Positions 25,005 to 34,261 of a DNA stretch of 64,000 nucleotides are shown in pieces. Source of the DNA: Candidatus Syntrophocurvum alkaliphilum (GTDB lineage Bacteria > Bacillota > Syntrophomonadia > Syntrophomonadales > Syntrophomonadaceae); contig NZ_CP046457.1 in NCBI RefSeq assembly GCF_009734445.1, positions 744,001-808,000 of the forward strand, given 5' to 3'. The notes beneath the pieces are model-generated. The model was given only the letters and a program-made list of their open reading frames with translations, did not search any database and had not been told where the DNA came from. Each line of letters starts with the position of its first letter. Position 1 is the stretch's first letter. The position numbers and the translations under genes were made by a program.

Positions 25005-25775
25005 TTGTTATACACAATATCGAAGTTACTAACTGTAGGTTTATTACGCTCCCATATAATTTATTTACCACTAGCCTATTTTGCAACTATATTACCTATT
25101 AGTGCAGCTTTTGTTATAGCATATGGACTATTACCTGCACTTATTGGGGGAGCCATTTATATTGTATCTACTTTTGCATTTATAACTTTTATAATTCATT
25201 TATGCTCATTTTTCTTTATAGACCTACAGTTAGCCGCTATTTTAGCTATACTGATACTTGGAGCCCTTTTTCTTACATGGTCAGGTGCGTCTTTTAGAAT
25301 TAACTATGAGGCAGAATTTAAAAGAATACATTTACATTATATATCACGTGCAGCAATAACTTTTCTGTTATTTTGGCTTTCTAATAAAGTTTTTGATTTT
25401 GAGATTACTTCTAAAACAAGGTTCTTAGAACTTAGATTAAAAAATTATAATGTAGCAGCTACAAATAAAGAAGGCAAACAAAAAATGGCTAAGGAATTTT
25501 ATACCGACTTAATACGTTTAACGGAATTAATAGGAAATGATGTTATAATATATGGCTTTTCAGCAGGATCATTTGAAAAGATATTAATAGAAGCTGGATT
25601 AGATAAATCACAAATAACAGTATATAAAGCTGCTATACCTTCTCATCATTCGCTTATATATGGTAAATTTGAAAGAAATTTTTATATACATATTTTTGAT
25701 CTTAGAAATGTAAATACAGTTAACGATTCTAGTAAACGCAATAATAATATTAGTCCACTAAGACCTATTAAATAA
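25005..25775 (+). CDS. Membrane protein of unknown function
   Basis: This 256-residue protein is not recognised. The first half has three to four hydrophobic segments (SHIIYLPLAYFATILPISAA, ALIGGAIYIVSTFAFITFII, LAAILAILILGALFLTW). The second half is soluble and basic, with VIIYGFSAGSFEKILIEAGL, where GFSAG looks like a nucleophile elbow but no matching Asp/His pair can be assigned. The start is a TTG at 25005, preceded by GGGAGGACGAAC. It stands alone between two intergenic gaps. Confidence 0.6.
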   Translation: MLYTISKLLTVGLLRSHIIYLPLAYFATILPISAAFVIAYGLLPALIGGAIYIVSTFAFITFIIHLCSFFFIDLQLAAILAILILGALFLTWSGASFRINYEAEFKRIHLHYISRAAITFLLFWLSNKVFDFEITSKTRFLELRLKNYNVAATNKEGKQKMAKEFYTDLIRLTELIGNDVIIYGFSAGSFEKILIEAGLDKSQITVYKAAIPSHHSLIYGKFERNFYIHIFDLRNVNTVNDSSKRNNNISPLRPIK

Positions 25776-25897
25776 AATATTGCGTTGCATACCAAAAAGT
25801 GTCGATTTATCTAAGGTTAAAACGTTTGACAGCATAGAATATGGATGTTAATATTCACTTGAATTAGATTATTCATAAGTTAGAAAGGAGAACAAAA

Positions 25898-26569
25898 ATG
25901 CTTAGAAAAAAAGCGGGAATTTTAATTTTAATTTTTATTTTTATGCTTGTAATAGTTGGTTGTGATACGACTTCAGATGAGCCTGAAAATCAAAAAGTAG
26001 CAATCGTTAATGGAGAGCCAATTCTACAGACTGAACTTAATGAAATGATAGACGAAGTTAAAGGCTATTATATGCAACAAGGAATGGATTTAGATGCACA
26101 AGAAAACAATGAAGTATTAGAACAACTAAAACATCAAGTACTACAGGAAATGATTCAAGAAAAAATAATTCTAGAAGAAGTACAAAAAAAGAATTTAACT
26201 GTTGACAATGAGTTTATAAAGACAAATATAGACCAACTCAAAAACCAATTAGGTGTTGAAAGTGATGAAGAATTCAATCAACAACTAGATGCTCATGGTA
26301 CTGATAGAGAAGAAATAGAAAAACAGTTAGAAACTCAATATTTAGTTGATAAATATTATGACCTAAATATCGAACAGCCTCAAGTTTCCGATGAAGAAGT
26401 TAAACAAGTATATAATATGTTAAAAGAAGAGCATGGAGATGAAGTAGGCACCTTAGAAGAAGAAACTTCTCATATTAAAAGCATGATTCAACAACAAGAA
26501 TTCGAACAACAAAAACAAGTGTTTATGCAAGAATTAATGGAAGAGAATGAAGTAGAAATTCTTCTGTAG
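25898..26569 (+). CDS. SurA_N-domain lipoprotein (PrsA-like without PPIase domain)
   Basis: The 223-residue protein has a lipoprotein signal (ILILIFIFMLVIVGC, lipidated Cys at about residue 22). It is then followed by a SurA N-terminal-type chaperone region starting KVAIVNGEPILQTELNEMID and QEMIQEKIILEEVQKKNL. The parvulin PPIase domain of PrsA is missing; instead there is a Gln/Glu-rich helical tail. It probably helps fold exported proteins at the outer membrane face of the cell. AGAAAGGAG supports the start. Confidence 0.85.
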   Translation: MLRKKAGILILIFIFMLVIVGCDTTSDEPENQKVAIVNGEPILQTELNEMIDEVKGYYMQQGMDLDAQENNEVLEQLKHQVLQEMIQEKIILEEVQKKNLTVDNEFIKTNIDQLKNQLGVESDEEFNQQLDAHGTDREEIEKQLETQYLVDKYYDLNIEQPQVSDEEVKQVYNMLKEEHGDEVGTLEEETSHIKSMIQQQEFEQQKQVFMQELMEENEVEILL

Positions 26570-26600
26570 CTATAAAAACTACTAATTACATGAAAATAAC

Positions 26601-26632
26601 TAAATGAGCCCCTTAATAGTGGGGCTCATTTA
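26601..26632. terminator. Bidirectional terminator
   Basis: TAAATGAGCCCC (26601-26612) pairs perfectly with GGGGCTCATTTA (26621-26632). It lies between two converging genes (ends 26569 and 26659) and can serve both. Confidence 0.8.
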
Positions 26633-26658
26633 GTTTGAAAAATATTATTAATACAACA

Positions 26659-27549
26659 CTAACGGTAAATAAAGTTAATTTTAACTGAATTAACTTTATT
26701 ATTTATGGGTATAGTATTTTCGTCTACAATTTCTGTCACTTGGGGCTCTTCAACATTAACAATTTCTTCACTTTCATCGCTTATATCTTCTTGCCTAGGT
26801 AATTCAATAGGTTCTTCTTTAGGTTCTACTATATTTTCTTCAATTACTGTTTCAATATTTTCTTCATCATCACGTTCTTCATCAATATCTTCATTACTTA
26901 CTTCACTTTCGTCCTTAGCTTCATTATCTTCACTATGTCTGCCAAGCCAAGGTATAAAATCTTCAAAGTATATAGCTTGTAATGGTGGTTCATCCTCGAG
27001 GAGTCCGACTGCATATAGAGTATAAGCTTTTCCTGGTTCAAATAAAATGTCATATACATTTAGTAAAATGACATCGGAGCTTGCAGGGCGAACTTCAAAA
27101 TCATATACTCCAGAATCAACTGCGATATAGTCTGTGACTTCTGTGAATGCAACATCACTAAATAATATAGCATCACTTTCTAGTAGCCCAATATCTACAT
27201 TAGGCGCATCTGGTACTAAATGAGCAAATCTGACTATTGCTCTACTTGGTTCAATATGCTGATATTCACTTGCAATTGGAAGTAAGCTAACATCAGGTAA
27301 AACACCAATAGCAGTTAGAGTAAATACAGTATCAGGTAAAATCTCAAATTCGACATCTATAACTGGTTTTTTCTTTACTCCAGTAGGGAATACCTGAATA
27401 TTATACATCCCTGGCTCAACAGGAAGATAATCAGTTATATCTTTATAAGCCAGGTTTTCAACTATTAGATTGCCATCAGCATATACATCAACTGGTGGGG
27501 TACATGGTGAAGCATGTAGCACTCTAATTAGTGACTTATTATTTTCCAA
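26659..27549 (-). CDS. DUF4397 protein with two repeats and an acidic tail
   Basis: The 296-residue protein contains two DUF4397 domains: the first begins IRVLHASPCTPPVDVYADGN and the second VRFAHLVPDAPNVDIGLLES, each about 90 residues. An acidic, disordered tail follows from about residue 200 (many Glu/Asp, EEPIELPRQEDISDESEE). DUF4397 is common on clostridial and bacillar surfaces, but no signal peptide is seen, so a spore or cytoplasmic place is possible. Start is TTG at 27549 after GAGAGGTGTG. Confidence 0.88.
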   Translation of the reverse strand: MENNKSLIRVLHASPCTPPVDVYADGNLIVENLAYKDITDYLPVEPGMYNIQVFPTGVKKKPVIDVEFEILPDTVFTLTAIGVLPDVSLLPIASEYQHIEPSRAIVRFAHLVPDAPNVDIGLLESDAILFSDVAFTEVTDYIAVDSGVYDFEVRPASSDVILLNVYDILFEPGKAYTLYAVGLLEDEPPLQAIYFEDFIPWLGRHSEDNEAKDESEVSNEDIDEERDDEENIETVIEENIVEPKEEPIELPRQEDISDESEEIVNVEEPQVTEIVDENTIPINNKVNSVKINFIYR

Positions 27550-27663
27550 TAGTATTCACACCTCTCAATTTGTTCTATTACAACATATTCAAAATATCCA
27601 AAAATAGTTCATGAAATTATCTAATTTAGTTCATTAATACTAATAATTGTTAAATTAAGAGAG

Positions 27664-27684
27664 GTTAGCTTTTCGCAGTAAAAC
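27664..27684 (+). repeat. Dispersed intergenic repeat, outer-end fragment 3
   Basis: TTAGCTTTTCGCAGTAAAAC is only the outer B end of the family. It lies between the DUF4397 and permease genes and shows that pieces of the element persist after decay. Confidence 0.6.
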
Positions 27685-27700
27685 TAGAGATGTAATTTAA

Positions 27701-28990
27701 TTAATTAACATTTTTAGTAAATATAATATGTTCCATTATTAATACTGTTATAACTCCCATTACAAAACCATTTCCTATTACTGGTGTTATGTAAGCTGGA
27801 AATGTCGCCAATATATCTTGTGGTAAATAGGCAACGATAATTCCAATTAGTAAAGGCAAACCTATTATTAGCCCATTATTAAATAAATTTTCGCTTTGGC
27901 TTTCAAAAGCCATCATTAAACCTGCTGCAACTTGAGATGTCATTAAATATATTAGTACACTTCCAATTATTACTGATGGTATATTAGTTATTAATCCAAT
28001 AAACAATGGTGAAAAAGATAATAACAATAAACCTAAACCAGCAGGTATTAAAGTATACCTAGATGCACAGCTAGTAGCAGTAATTATTCCTGGGCTTAAA
28101 GAAAAATTAACTGGTCCAATTACACCGTATAGTCCTGCTAACATATTCCCTACTCCAGTAAAAAAAATTCCTTTGGTAGTTCTCTTATCCATATTGTCAG
28201 CCTGAACTATACTTCCAGTTGATTGTATTGACCCTAAATCATTTATAGATAATGCTAGGAAGGAAACTAAAAATGCTAATATAACACTTATATTTATAGA
28301 AAATTTAAAATCAACAGGAGTTATATACCAAGATATAAGATTTAAATTAGCAAAATCAATTACATAATTGTACTGAGGGAATATAAAAGTATATAACAAA
28401 CTACCAAATATTATAGCCCAGATTACTAAGGTGGATTTTAAAATTCCACTAATATACTTGCTAATAAGAAAGATAACTAATATAAAAAGTAAGGCGAAAA
28501 TCAAATTAATTGTAGGTGATACTGTACTGTTTATATCTATAATTAAATCCATAATCGTAGGTGTTAGTGTAAATGCAATTAATAACAATATGACAGCAAT
28601 TACTCTAGAGGTGAATAACATTTTTATAAAATTAAAAAGACCTGTTATAGCTAAAAAAGCTAATACAAATCCTCCAATAAAAATAGAAGTATATACCGTG
28701 CTCATTGTTTCAGCTTGAGTAGCTATTATTCCGATTAATAATACACCAGCTGGGCCGGTAATTAACGGAAGTCTATGACCCCAAAAAAGCTGTACTAAAA
28801 GTAAAACTGACATTACAAAAAAAACTTTTTGCATATATATTATTTGCGCTGATATATCAGTAAAGTGAAGTGAAGCAACAACAATTCCTATTATTATTAA
28901 AGGTGGAATAGCTAGAATTAACCACTGTAATCCAAATAGTAATAGCTCGCCAATTGGTGGTCGATCCTCTAGCTTGTATTTAAAATCCAT
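27701..28990 (-). CDS. Uracil/xanthine (NCS2-type) permease
   Basis: This 429-residue protein has 12 to 14 membrane segments of the nucleobase-cation symporter 2 family. Markers are LLFGLQWLILAIPPLIIIG near the start, the VTGPAGVLL-type GPAGVLLIG, SINDLGSIQSTGSI and the signature-like GVIGPVNFSLSPGIITATSCASR. It would import a purine, uracil or related compound. The canonical motif QxxGxxxGR is not clearly kept, so the substrate is uncertain. Start 28990 has GAGAGGATTGTTT upstream. Confidence 0.82.
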   Translation of the reverse strand: MDFKYKLEDRPPIGELLLFGLQWLILAIPPLIIIGIVVASLHFTDISAQIIYMQKVFFVMSVLLLVQLFWGHRLPLITGPAGVLLIGIIATQAETMSTVYTSIFIGGFVLAFLAITGLFNFIKMLFTSRVIAVILLLIAFTLTPTIMDLIIDINSTVSPTINLIFALLFILVIFLISKYISGILKSTLVIWAIIFGSLLYTFIFPQYNYVIDFANLNLISWYITPVDFKFSINISVILAFLVSFLALSINDLGSIQSTGSIVQADNMDKRTTKGIFFTGVGNMLAGLYGVIGPVNFSLSPGIITATSCASRYTLIPAGLGLLLLSFSPLFIGLITNIPSVIIGSVLIYLMTSQVAAGLMMAFESQSENLFNNGLIIGLPLLIGIIVAYLPQDILATFPAYITPVIGNGFVMGVITVLIMEHIIFTKNVN

Positions 28991-29165
28991 AAACAATCCT
29001 CTCAATTTATATATATTAATTACAATCCTATTACAAAATTTAAGAATTATCCAATATGTTGTTTATTATTATTTGCAAAATCACTAATATATGATTTTTT
29101 ATAATAAGTAGTTTACCTAAGTTATTTAATTAATACCTATAAATGCAATTGCTCAAACTAAAAAG

Positions 29166-29180
29166 AAACAATTATTGTTT
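29166..29180. promoter_or_regulatory. Palindrome in the divergent permease/uvsE region
   Basis: AAACAATTATTGTTT is a 7-1-7 inverted repeat about 40 bases before the uvsE start. It is a possible operator, but it does not match the LexA box and no regulator can be named. Confidence 0.3.
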
Positions 29181-29217
29181 GCATATAGCTAAATATACTT
29201 TGGGATGGTGATATTTT

Positions 29218-30177
29218 TTGATTATTAGATTTGGTTATGTAGCTATGTCCGCGATTTTGAAAGACTGTTCTCCATCAAAAACTATTACAGTTGCAAACCT
29301 TTCAAAAATTAATAATAAACAATTAAGGCATGAAAAATTATTAGCATTAGCTAAACAAAACATAAAAAATACTCAGCGACTTTTTTATCACAATAAAGCA
29401 CATGGCATACAACTATTTCGTATAACCTCAAAATTAATCCCATTAGCAACACATAATGTTGTTGACCAATGGGATTGGGTTAATGATTTAAGAAGTGATT
29501 TGAAGTTATTAGGCGATTTTGCCAAAAAAAACAAATTTAGAATTAGCGCACATCCTGACCATTTTACACTGTTAAACTCACCTAAGAAAGAAATACTAGA
29601 AAGTTCTATTAGAGATTTAGAATATCATCATCTAATTTTAGAAAGTATGGGATTAGATTATTCATCTAAACTTGTAATACATGTTGGAGGAAGTTATAAG
29701 AACAAATTAGAATCTATAAAAAGATTTATAGCAAATCACCATAATATACCGAAACATCTAAAACAAAGAATAGTATTAGAAAATGATGATAAAACATATA
29801 CCTCAAATGAAGTGCTAAATATTTGCAAAGAACTTCAAATTCCTATGGTTTTAGATATTCATCATCATTGGTGTAATAATGACGGTGATGATGTTGCCAA
29901 CTACTTAATAGATGTTTTTAATACATGGAAAAATGAACCTTATCCACCTAAAATACATATTTCTAGTCCCAAAAACGAAAAATCCTTTCGCAGTCATGCA
30001 GATAATATTGATTTACATTTCTTTCTAAACTTCTTGAATAAAGCTAAGGAAATTAATCGAGATTTTGATGTAATGATAGAGGCTAAAAATAAAGATTTAG
30101 CATTATTTAATTTAATGAACGAATTAAGAGAAGTAGATAATATTAAATTTTTAGGTGAGAGTATAATAGAAATATAA
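29218..30177 (+). CDS. uvsE: UV damage endonuclease UvsE
   Basis: UvsE/UVDE nicks DNA just 5-prime of UV photoproducts and starts alternative excision repair. The 319-residue protein shows the family order: IRFGYVAMS, SPSKTITVANLSKI, the LRSDLKLLGDFAKKNKFRISAHPDHFTLLNSP stretch, LVIHVGGSYKNK, LENDDKTYTSNEVL and VLDIHHHWCN with metal-binding His, Glu and Asp. TTG start at 29218 after GGATGGTGAT. No LexA box was seen upstream, unlike the polymerase pair. Confidence 0.94.
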   Translation: MIIRFGYVAMSAILKDCSPSKTITVANLSKINNKQLRHEKLLALAKQNIKNTQRLFYHNKAHGIQLFRITSKLIPLATHNVVDQWDWVNDLRSDLKLLGDFAKKNKFRISAHPDHFTLLNSPKKEILESSIRDLEYHHLILESMGLDYSSKLVIHVGGSYKNKLESIKRFIANHHNIPKHLKQRIVLENDDKTYTSNEVLNICKELQIPMVLDIHHHWCNNDGDDVANYLIDVFNTWKNEPYPPKIHISSPKNEKSFRSHADNIDLHFFLNFLNKAKEINRDFDVMIEAKNKDLALFNLMNELREVDNIKFLGESIIEI

Positions 30178-30202
30178 AGTGAGAAAAGCACTTATTTAAC
30201 AT

Positions 30203-30330
30203 TGGTTTCACTGCGAAAAGCTAAAATTAAACTATGTGATCGGCTGAGCTAACATGTTTATCACGCCACTCATCGACCTTCATCTTGATTTTGGCTTAGT
30301 GCTTATTATCTAAAATGAATTTTATTTATA
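30203..30330 (-). repeat. Dispersed intergenic repeat, left-half copy 4
   Basis: It begins TGGTTTCACTGCGAAAAGC, has the core GGCTGAGCTAACATGTTTAT, then CACTCATCG and the internal stretch TTAGTGCTTATTATCTAAAATG that is also in the complete copy at 53202-53427. The A end is missing. Confidence 0.85.
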
Positions 30331-30406
30331 TTCTATTTTTAATATTAAAGTATTAAAGATATATTGATTATTTAATACTTTTATATGAATGAAATAATTT
30401 ACCTAA

Positions 30407-31486
30407 TTATAATTTGTTTTTAAACTTTTCCTTACTCGTTAATAATTTTGCAGCAAGTGATATAGGCGATAAAGAGGGATTTAAAATAAAATTTTGAATT
30501 TGATGCATATTTATTAATGAGATAATTTCATCAAAATCATCATTATTAAATTGATTTAATGAATGGCGTAAAGCTAGTGAATCTTCATAAAGTTTATCAT
30601 ACCATTTTGTTAAGTTATTATAATTCTTGCCATTAATAATCGACTCTGCTGCTTGAATACCACTAATTATAGATGTTATCTGTCCAAATCCAGCAAAGGG
30701 TTCTATAAAACCTCCTGAGTTCCCGATAAATATAATATTATCAAGTTGACGTGTACGAATCTTTCCTATACGCATTTCTTCTACTTTAAAAGTAGTGTTT
30801 GGTAATGGATCTATATTAAGATAATCAACCGTTTTTTCCCAAAGCTTATCTATTTCTTCATGAGATGAAGGGCCAGCAGCCACCGAAAGACAAGCTTCAT
30901 TTTCATCAAATGGCAGGAAGAAAACATAACCTTGCTTACTTAAATTTTGATTAAACCATATTCTTATTGAACCAGTGTTGAAATTGCCTTTTACAATACA
31001 TCCTTTTAAAAAAGGCTCAATATCAGATTTCCATAAACCCATATTTAAAGGAATTATTGCATCACCTGTTGCTACTACAACATAGTCAAAATCATTTTTT
31101 AGATCCTTCAAATCATGTTGTTGCTCAAAATGTATTTTTGTTTTTAACTGACTTTCTAATTGGCATTCCCAAGAACGCATGTCATGTCCGCGGATAGTGG
31201 TATATCCTATATTACTCCCTTTTATTAAAGCTTTTTTATTCGGTGAATTTACTTCTATAGTATGAATCATACTTGTTGGTTGTAAATTAATACCTGAAAT
31301 TTTATTAATATAAGCTAAGCTATTTTTAATTGGCCTATGCATTAATTCAATCACAGCTTCAACATTAGGAAACCTTTCTCCTACCCTATGATGTTTTTCA
31401 AAAATAATTGGTTGTATACCTTTTCTTTCTAGACAAATTGCACATGACAATCCAGCTAATCCTGCACCCATTATTGCTATTTTCAA
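30407..31486 (-). CDS. FAD-dependent oxidoreductase (geranylgeranyl-reductase-like)
   Basis: The 359-residue protein starts KIAIMGAGLAGLSCAICLER, a Rossmann FAD motif (GxGxxG), with DYVVVATGDA in the middle and NIIFIGNSGGFIEPFAGFGQ near residue 250, which contacts the FAD phosphates and is typical of the geranylgeranyl reductase/halogenase-like group. It has no clear substrate motif. TTG start at 31486 after AAAGGATTG. It is flanked by two repeat copies and has no operon partners. Confidence 0.8.
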   Translation of the reverse strand: MKIAIMGAGLAGLSCAICLERKGIQPIIFEKHHRVGERFPNVEAVIELMHRPIKNSLAYINKISGINLQPTSMIHTIEVNSPNKKALIKGSNIGYTTIRGHDMRSWECQLESQLKTKIHFEQQHDLKDLKNDFDYVVVATGDAIIPLNMGLWKSDIEPFLKGCIVKGNFNTGSIRIWFNQNLSKQGYVFFLPFDENEACLSVAAGPSSHEEIDKLWEKTVDYLNIDPLPNTTFKVEEMRIGKIRTRQLDNIIFIGNSGGFIEPFAGFGQITSIISGIQAAESIINGKNYNNLTKWYDKLYEDSLALRHSLNQFNNDDFDEIISLINMHQIQNFILNPSLSPISLAAKLLTSKEKFKNKL

Positions 31487-31906
31487 TAAAATTCAATCCT
31501 TTTTTAATAATTATTAAGGTAGCTTTAGCTATTATAATAAAAATTATTCAATTCATAGGAATACGCTTAGCCAATAGTAAATAATATAGGCTTTATAATA
31601 AAAAAATTATACATTGCTGTTAACTATTCTTTTTATAACATGAAAAAAATAAAAATAGCGAATTAAAAATTATTATATTAGACCCATATTCTAAGATAGA
31701 TTAAAATAAAATTAGATAAAACATATTTGTCTGCTACAAAAAGTAACTACAAAAAAATTAAGGCTGAGCTAACTTGTTTATCTAAGTCCGAATAGTAATG
31801 CGTGGTGCATAGAGCATGTTTGCTCAGCCGATTCCATAGCCTAAGTTTAGTTTTTCGCAGTGAAACCATACTTTTATTTTAATCTAGATTTAAGGGAGTG
31901 AGAGGT
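31487..31906. other. Intergenic stretch holding a repeat copy
   Basis: From 31487 to 31728 I see only AT-rich sequence that should hold the promoter of the FAD oxidoreductase. The repeat copy at 31729-31869 fills most of the rest, and the ribosome site of the Usp gene follows. Confidence 0.5.
31729..31869 (+). repeat. Dispersed intergenic repeat, two-ended copy 5
   Basis: Both ends are present: CTGCTACAAAAAGTAACTAC with core AGGCTGAGCTAACTTGTTTA at the left, and ATGTTTGCTCAGCCGATTCC then TTTTCGCAGTGAAACC at the right. The middle (GCGTGGTGCATAGAGCATG) is shorter than in the complete copy, so an internal part was lost. Confidence 0.87.
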
Positions 31907-32707
31907 TTGTTTGAAAAAGTCCTTTTTCCCGTTGACATAAATAAAGAAATGAAAAAAATTATTAAAGATTTTAATTTAATAGATAGTTTAGGTATTAAAA
32001 AGATAAATCTACTTAATGTGATAAATAGTGGTTTAACTAAAAAAGAACATGTGCAAAAAGAATTATCTATATTTGCAGATACTCTTAAAGTTTGTCGAGA
32101 TGTCGAAATAAGTGTGGAAATAGCAGAAGGTCATGTGGCTACAGAAATTACTAGAATAGCAAGAGAACAAAATTATGACCTTATTTATCTTCCCAGTTCT
32201 TACAAAAATATAATGTCACAAACGTTTTTGGGGAGTGTTACAAGTGATATAGTTAGATTAACTGATTCCCCTACCTTTATCCATAAGATTTTTCCTAAAG
32301 ATTTGCAACCCTTAGTTATGAATAATATTTTATTTGCAACTGATTTTAAAGAAGGTGCCAATAAAGCAATTCCTTTTATTTATGATATTGGAACCCACTC
32401 AACCAGATTAATTATTCAACATGTAGGTAGAAGGGCTGCTGATCCTTTAACTGAAAAACAACGCATAAGATGGGTCGAACAAAATTTAATGTTTTTAAAA
32501 GAAAATTTTTCACCATATTTTAATGAAATAATACTTAATTGTGCTATTGGAGTTCCATCTGTTGAGATAAATAGATTATCATCTAAGGAAAAAATAGATT
32601 TAATTATAGTTGGGAGAAGTAATTATTCATTTAAAAAGAAATTACTTGGATCTACCTCTGAAAGATTAGTTAATACTACTAGGTCATCATTACTTTTAAT
32701 ACCTTAA
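31907..32707 (+). CDS. Tandem universal stress protein (UspA family)
   Basis: Two Usp domains are fused in about 266 residues. The first starts FEKVLFPVDINKEM and ends near SSYKNIMSQTFLGSVTSDIV; the second starts NNILFATDFKEGANKAIPF and ends with the ATP-binding type GRSNYSFKKKLLGSTSERLV (G-x2-x9-GSxS). It probably binds ATP or AMP. The TTG at 31907 follows GAGAGG and gives the usual family N-terminus. The BCCT transporter follows without a gap (stop 32705-32707 overlaps a possible ATG at 32707), so the Usp may modulate it, as is known for TeaD and its osmolyte transporter. Confidence 0.87.
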   Translation: MFEKVLFPVDINKEMKKIIKDFNLIDSLGIKKINLLNVINSGLTKKEHVQKELSIFADTLKVCRDVEISVEIAEGHVATEITRIAREQNYDLIYLPSSYKNIMSQTFLGSVTSDIVRLTDSPTFIHKIFPKDLQPLVMNNILFATDFKEGANKAIPFIYDIGTHSTRLIIQHVGRRAADPLTEKQRIRWVEQNLMFLKENFSPYFNEIILNCAIGVPSVEINRLSSKEKIDLIIVGRSNYSFKKKLLGSTSERLVNTTRSSLLLIP

Positions 32708-32721
32708 TGGATGTGATTAAT

Positions 32722-34209
32722 ATGTTTAAAAATATTGTTTTTAGAACATCTTTATTTATAATTTTGCTAATAGCTGCCATAGGCATTTATAATCCTATAT
32801 TACTAGAAGAAATATCTACAACAATTTATACTTACATTATTGAATGGTTTGGTTGGACTTATCAGCTCATTGTTTTTCTGTTTTTAATATTTTGTATAGG
32901 TTTAGCATTTAGTAAATACGGTAATGTTAAATTAGGCAAAGATCATGAGAAAGCCCAATATAGCTATTTTGCATGGCTTAGCATGTTATTTGCTGCTGGA
33001 ATGGGAATAGGCTTAATATTTTGGGGTGTTGCAGAGCCTTTGTCTCATTTCATGAATCCACCAGACCACATTCCAAATACTTCTGGAGATGCTGCAGCTT
33101 TTGCAATGAGATATAGTTTTTTTCATTGGGGTTTACAGGCTTGGGCTATATATATCGTTATGAGTCTCTCTCTTGCATATTTTACGTTTAGGCGTGATAT
33201 GCCACCGTTAATAAGTTCTACATTTTACCCTTTGTTAGGAGATAAAATTTATGGTTATCCAGGGCATTTAATTAATGTCTTAGCGATTTTTGCTACGGTA
33301 TTTGGAGTTGCAACATCTTTAGGCTTAGGAGCACTTCAAATTAATAGTGGCTTATCTATGCTATATGGTATACCCGATAGTATACAATTCACCATAATTA
33401 TTATTGGAGTATTGACTATACTTTTTTTAATATCGGGAGTTATAGGTTTAGATAAAGGTATGCAAATAATTAGTAAATTTAATATGTTATTAGCATTATT
33501 ACTTTTACTATTCATAGTAATAATTGGACCAACAACCTATATATTTAATGTATTTATTAGCACGTTAGGTGAATATACTAATCGGCTATTAGAAATGAGT
33601 TTACAAACGTTCCCTTTCCAAGGATATGATTGGACTCAAGCATGGACAATGTTTTATTGGGCATGGTGGATAGCATGGTCACCTTTCGTGGGACTATTTA
33701 TTGCTAGAATATCTCGTGGTAGAACCATAAAAGAGTTTATATTAGGAGCTCTATTTGTTCCTACATTAATAACCTTTATATGGTTTAGTGTATTTGGAGG
33801 AACTGCTCTTAATTTAGAATTGAACAAAGGAATAGCAATTGCTAATGCAGCTACTAATGAAGCATCAACAGCTTTATTTATAATGTTTCAGCAGTTTCCA
33901 TTTTCAGAAATATTATCAATAATTGCAGTAATATTATTAGTTTTATTTTTTATTACATCAGCAGATGCAGCTACTTTTGTACTAGGAATAATGTCGTCAA
34001 ATGGAGATATGCATCCTAGACCAATTAAAAAACTTGTTTGGGGGCTAACTCAGTCAATTCTAGCTGCTGTTCTATTAATATCGGGAGGATTAGTAGCTCT
34101 ACAACAAATGTCTATTGCTGCAGCTCTTCCCTTTTCATTAATAATGGTGTTAATGTGTTATAATTTACTAGTCGCTTTATATGAAGAAAAAAACAATCCA
34201 TATTTATAA
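32722..34209 (+). CDS. BCCT-family betaine/choline/carnitine transporter
   Basis: This 495-residue protein has 12 membrane segments and the BCCT signature: GMGIGLIFWGVAEPLSHFMN, FFHWGLQAWAIYIVMSLSL, the Trp-rich FYWAWWIAWSPFVGLFIARI and SRGRTIKEFI. It imports quaternary ammonium osmolytes with Na+ or H+. The ATG at 32722 has GGATGTGATTA upstream; the earlier ATG at 32707 overlaps the Usp stop. N- and C-terminal regulatory tails of BetP are short here. Its pairing with Usp suggests osmotic stress control. Confidence 0.94.
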   Translation: MFKNIVFRTSLFIILLIAAIGIYNPILLEEISTTIYTYIIEWFGWTYQLIVFLFLIFCIGLAFSKYGNVKLGKDHEKAQYSYFAWLSMLFAAGMGIGLIFWGVAEPLSHFMNPPDHIPNTSGDAAAFAMRYSFFHWGLQAWAIYIVMSLSLAYFTFRRDMPPLISSTFYPLLGDKIYGYPGHLINVLAIFATVFGVATSLGLGALQINSGLSMLYGIPDSIQFTIIIIGVLTILFLISGVIGLDKGMQIISKFNMLLALLLLLFIVIIGPTTYIFNVFISTLGEYTNRLLEMSLQTFPFQGYDWTQAWTMFYWAWWIAWSPFVGLFIARISRGRTIKEFILGALFVPTLITFIWFSVFGGTALNLELNKGIAIANAATNEASTALFIMFQQFPFSEILSIIAVILLVLFFITSADAATFVLGIMSSNGDMHPRPIKKLVWGLTQSILAAVLLISGGLVALQQMSIAAALPFSLIMVLMCYNLLVALYEEKNNPYL

Positions 34210-34232
34210 TATTAATATAGATTGTTTTTTTA
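34187..34232 (+). terminator. Terminator at the end of the BCCT gene
   Basis: AAACAATC, partly inside the stop region, pairs with GATTGTTT and is followed by TTTTA. It ends the Usp-BCCT unit before the converging cysK. Confidence 0.6.
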
Positions 34233-34261
34233 TAAAAAGCAAATTATCCTTCTTGTTTTGA

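Noticed and set aside
26705-27025. Serine-rich open frame on the plus strand opposite the DUF4397 gene
   Set aside because: It is the complement of the acidic Glu/Asp-rich tail of that gene; low-complexity codons give a Ser-rich shadow, and it has no ribosome site.
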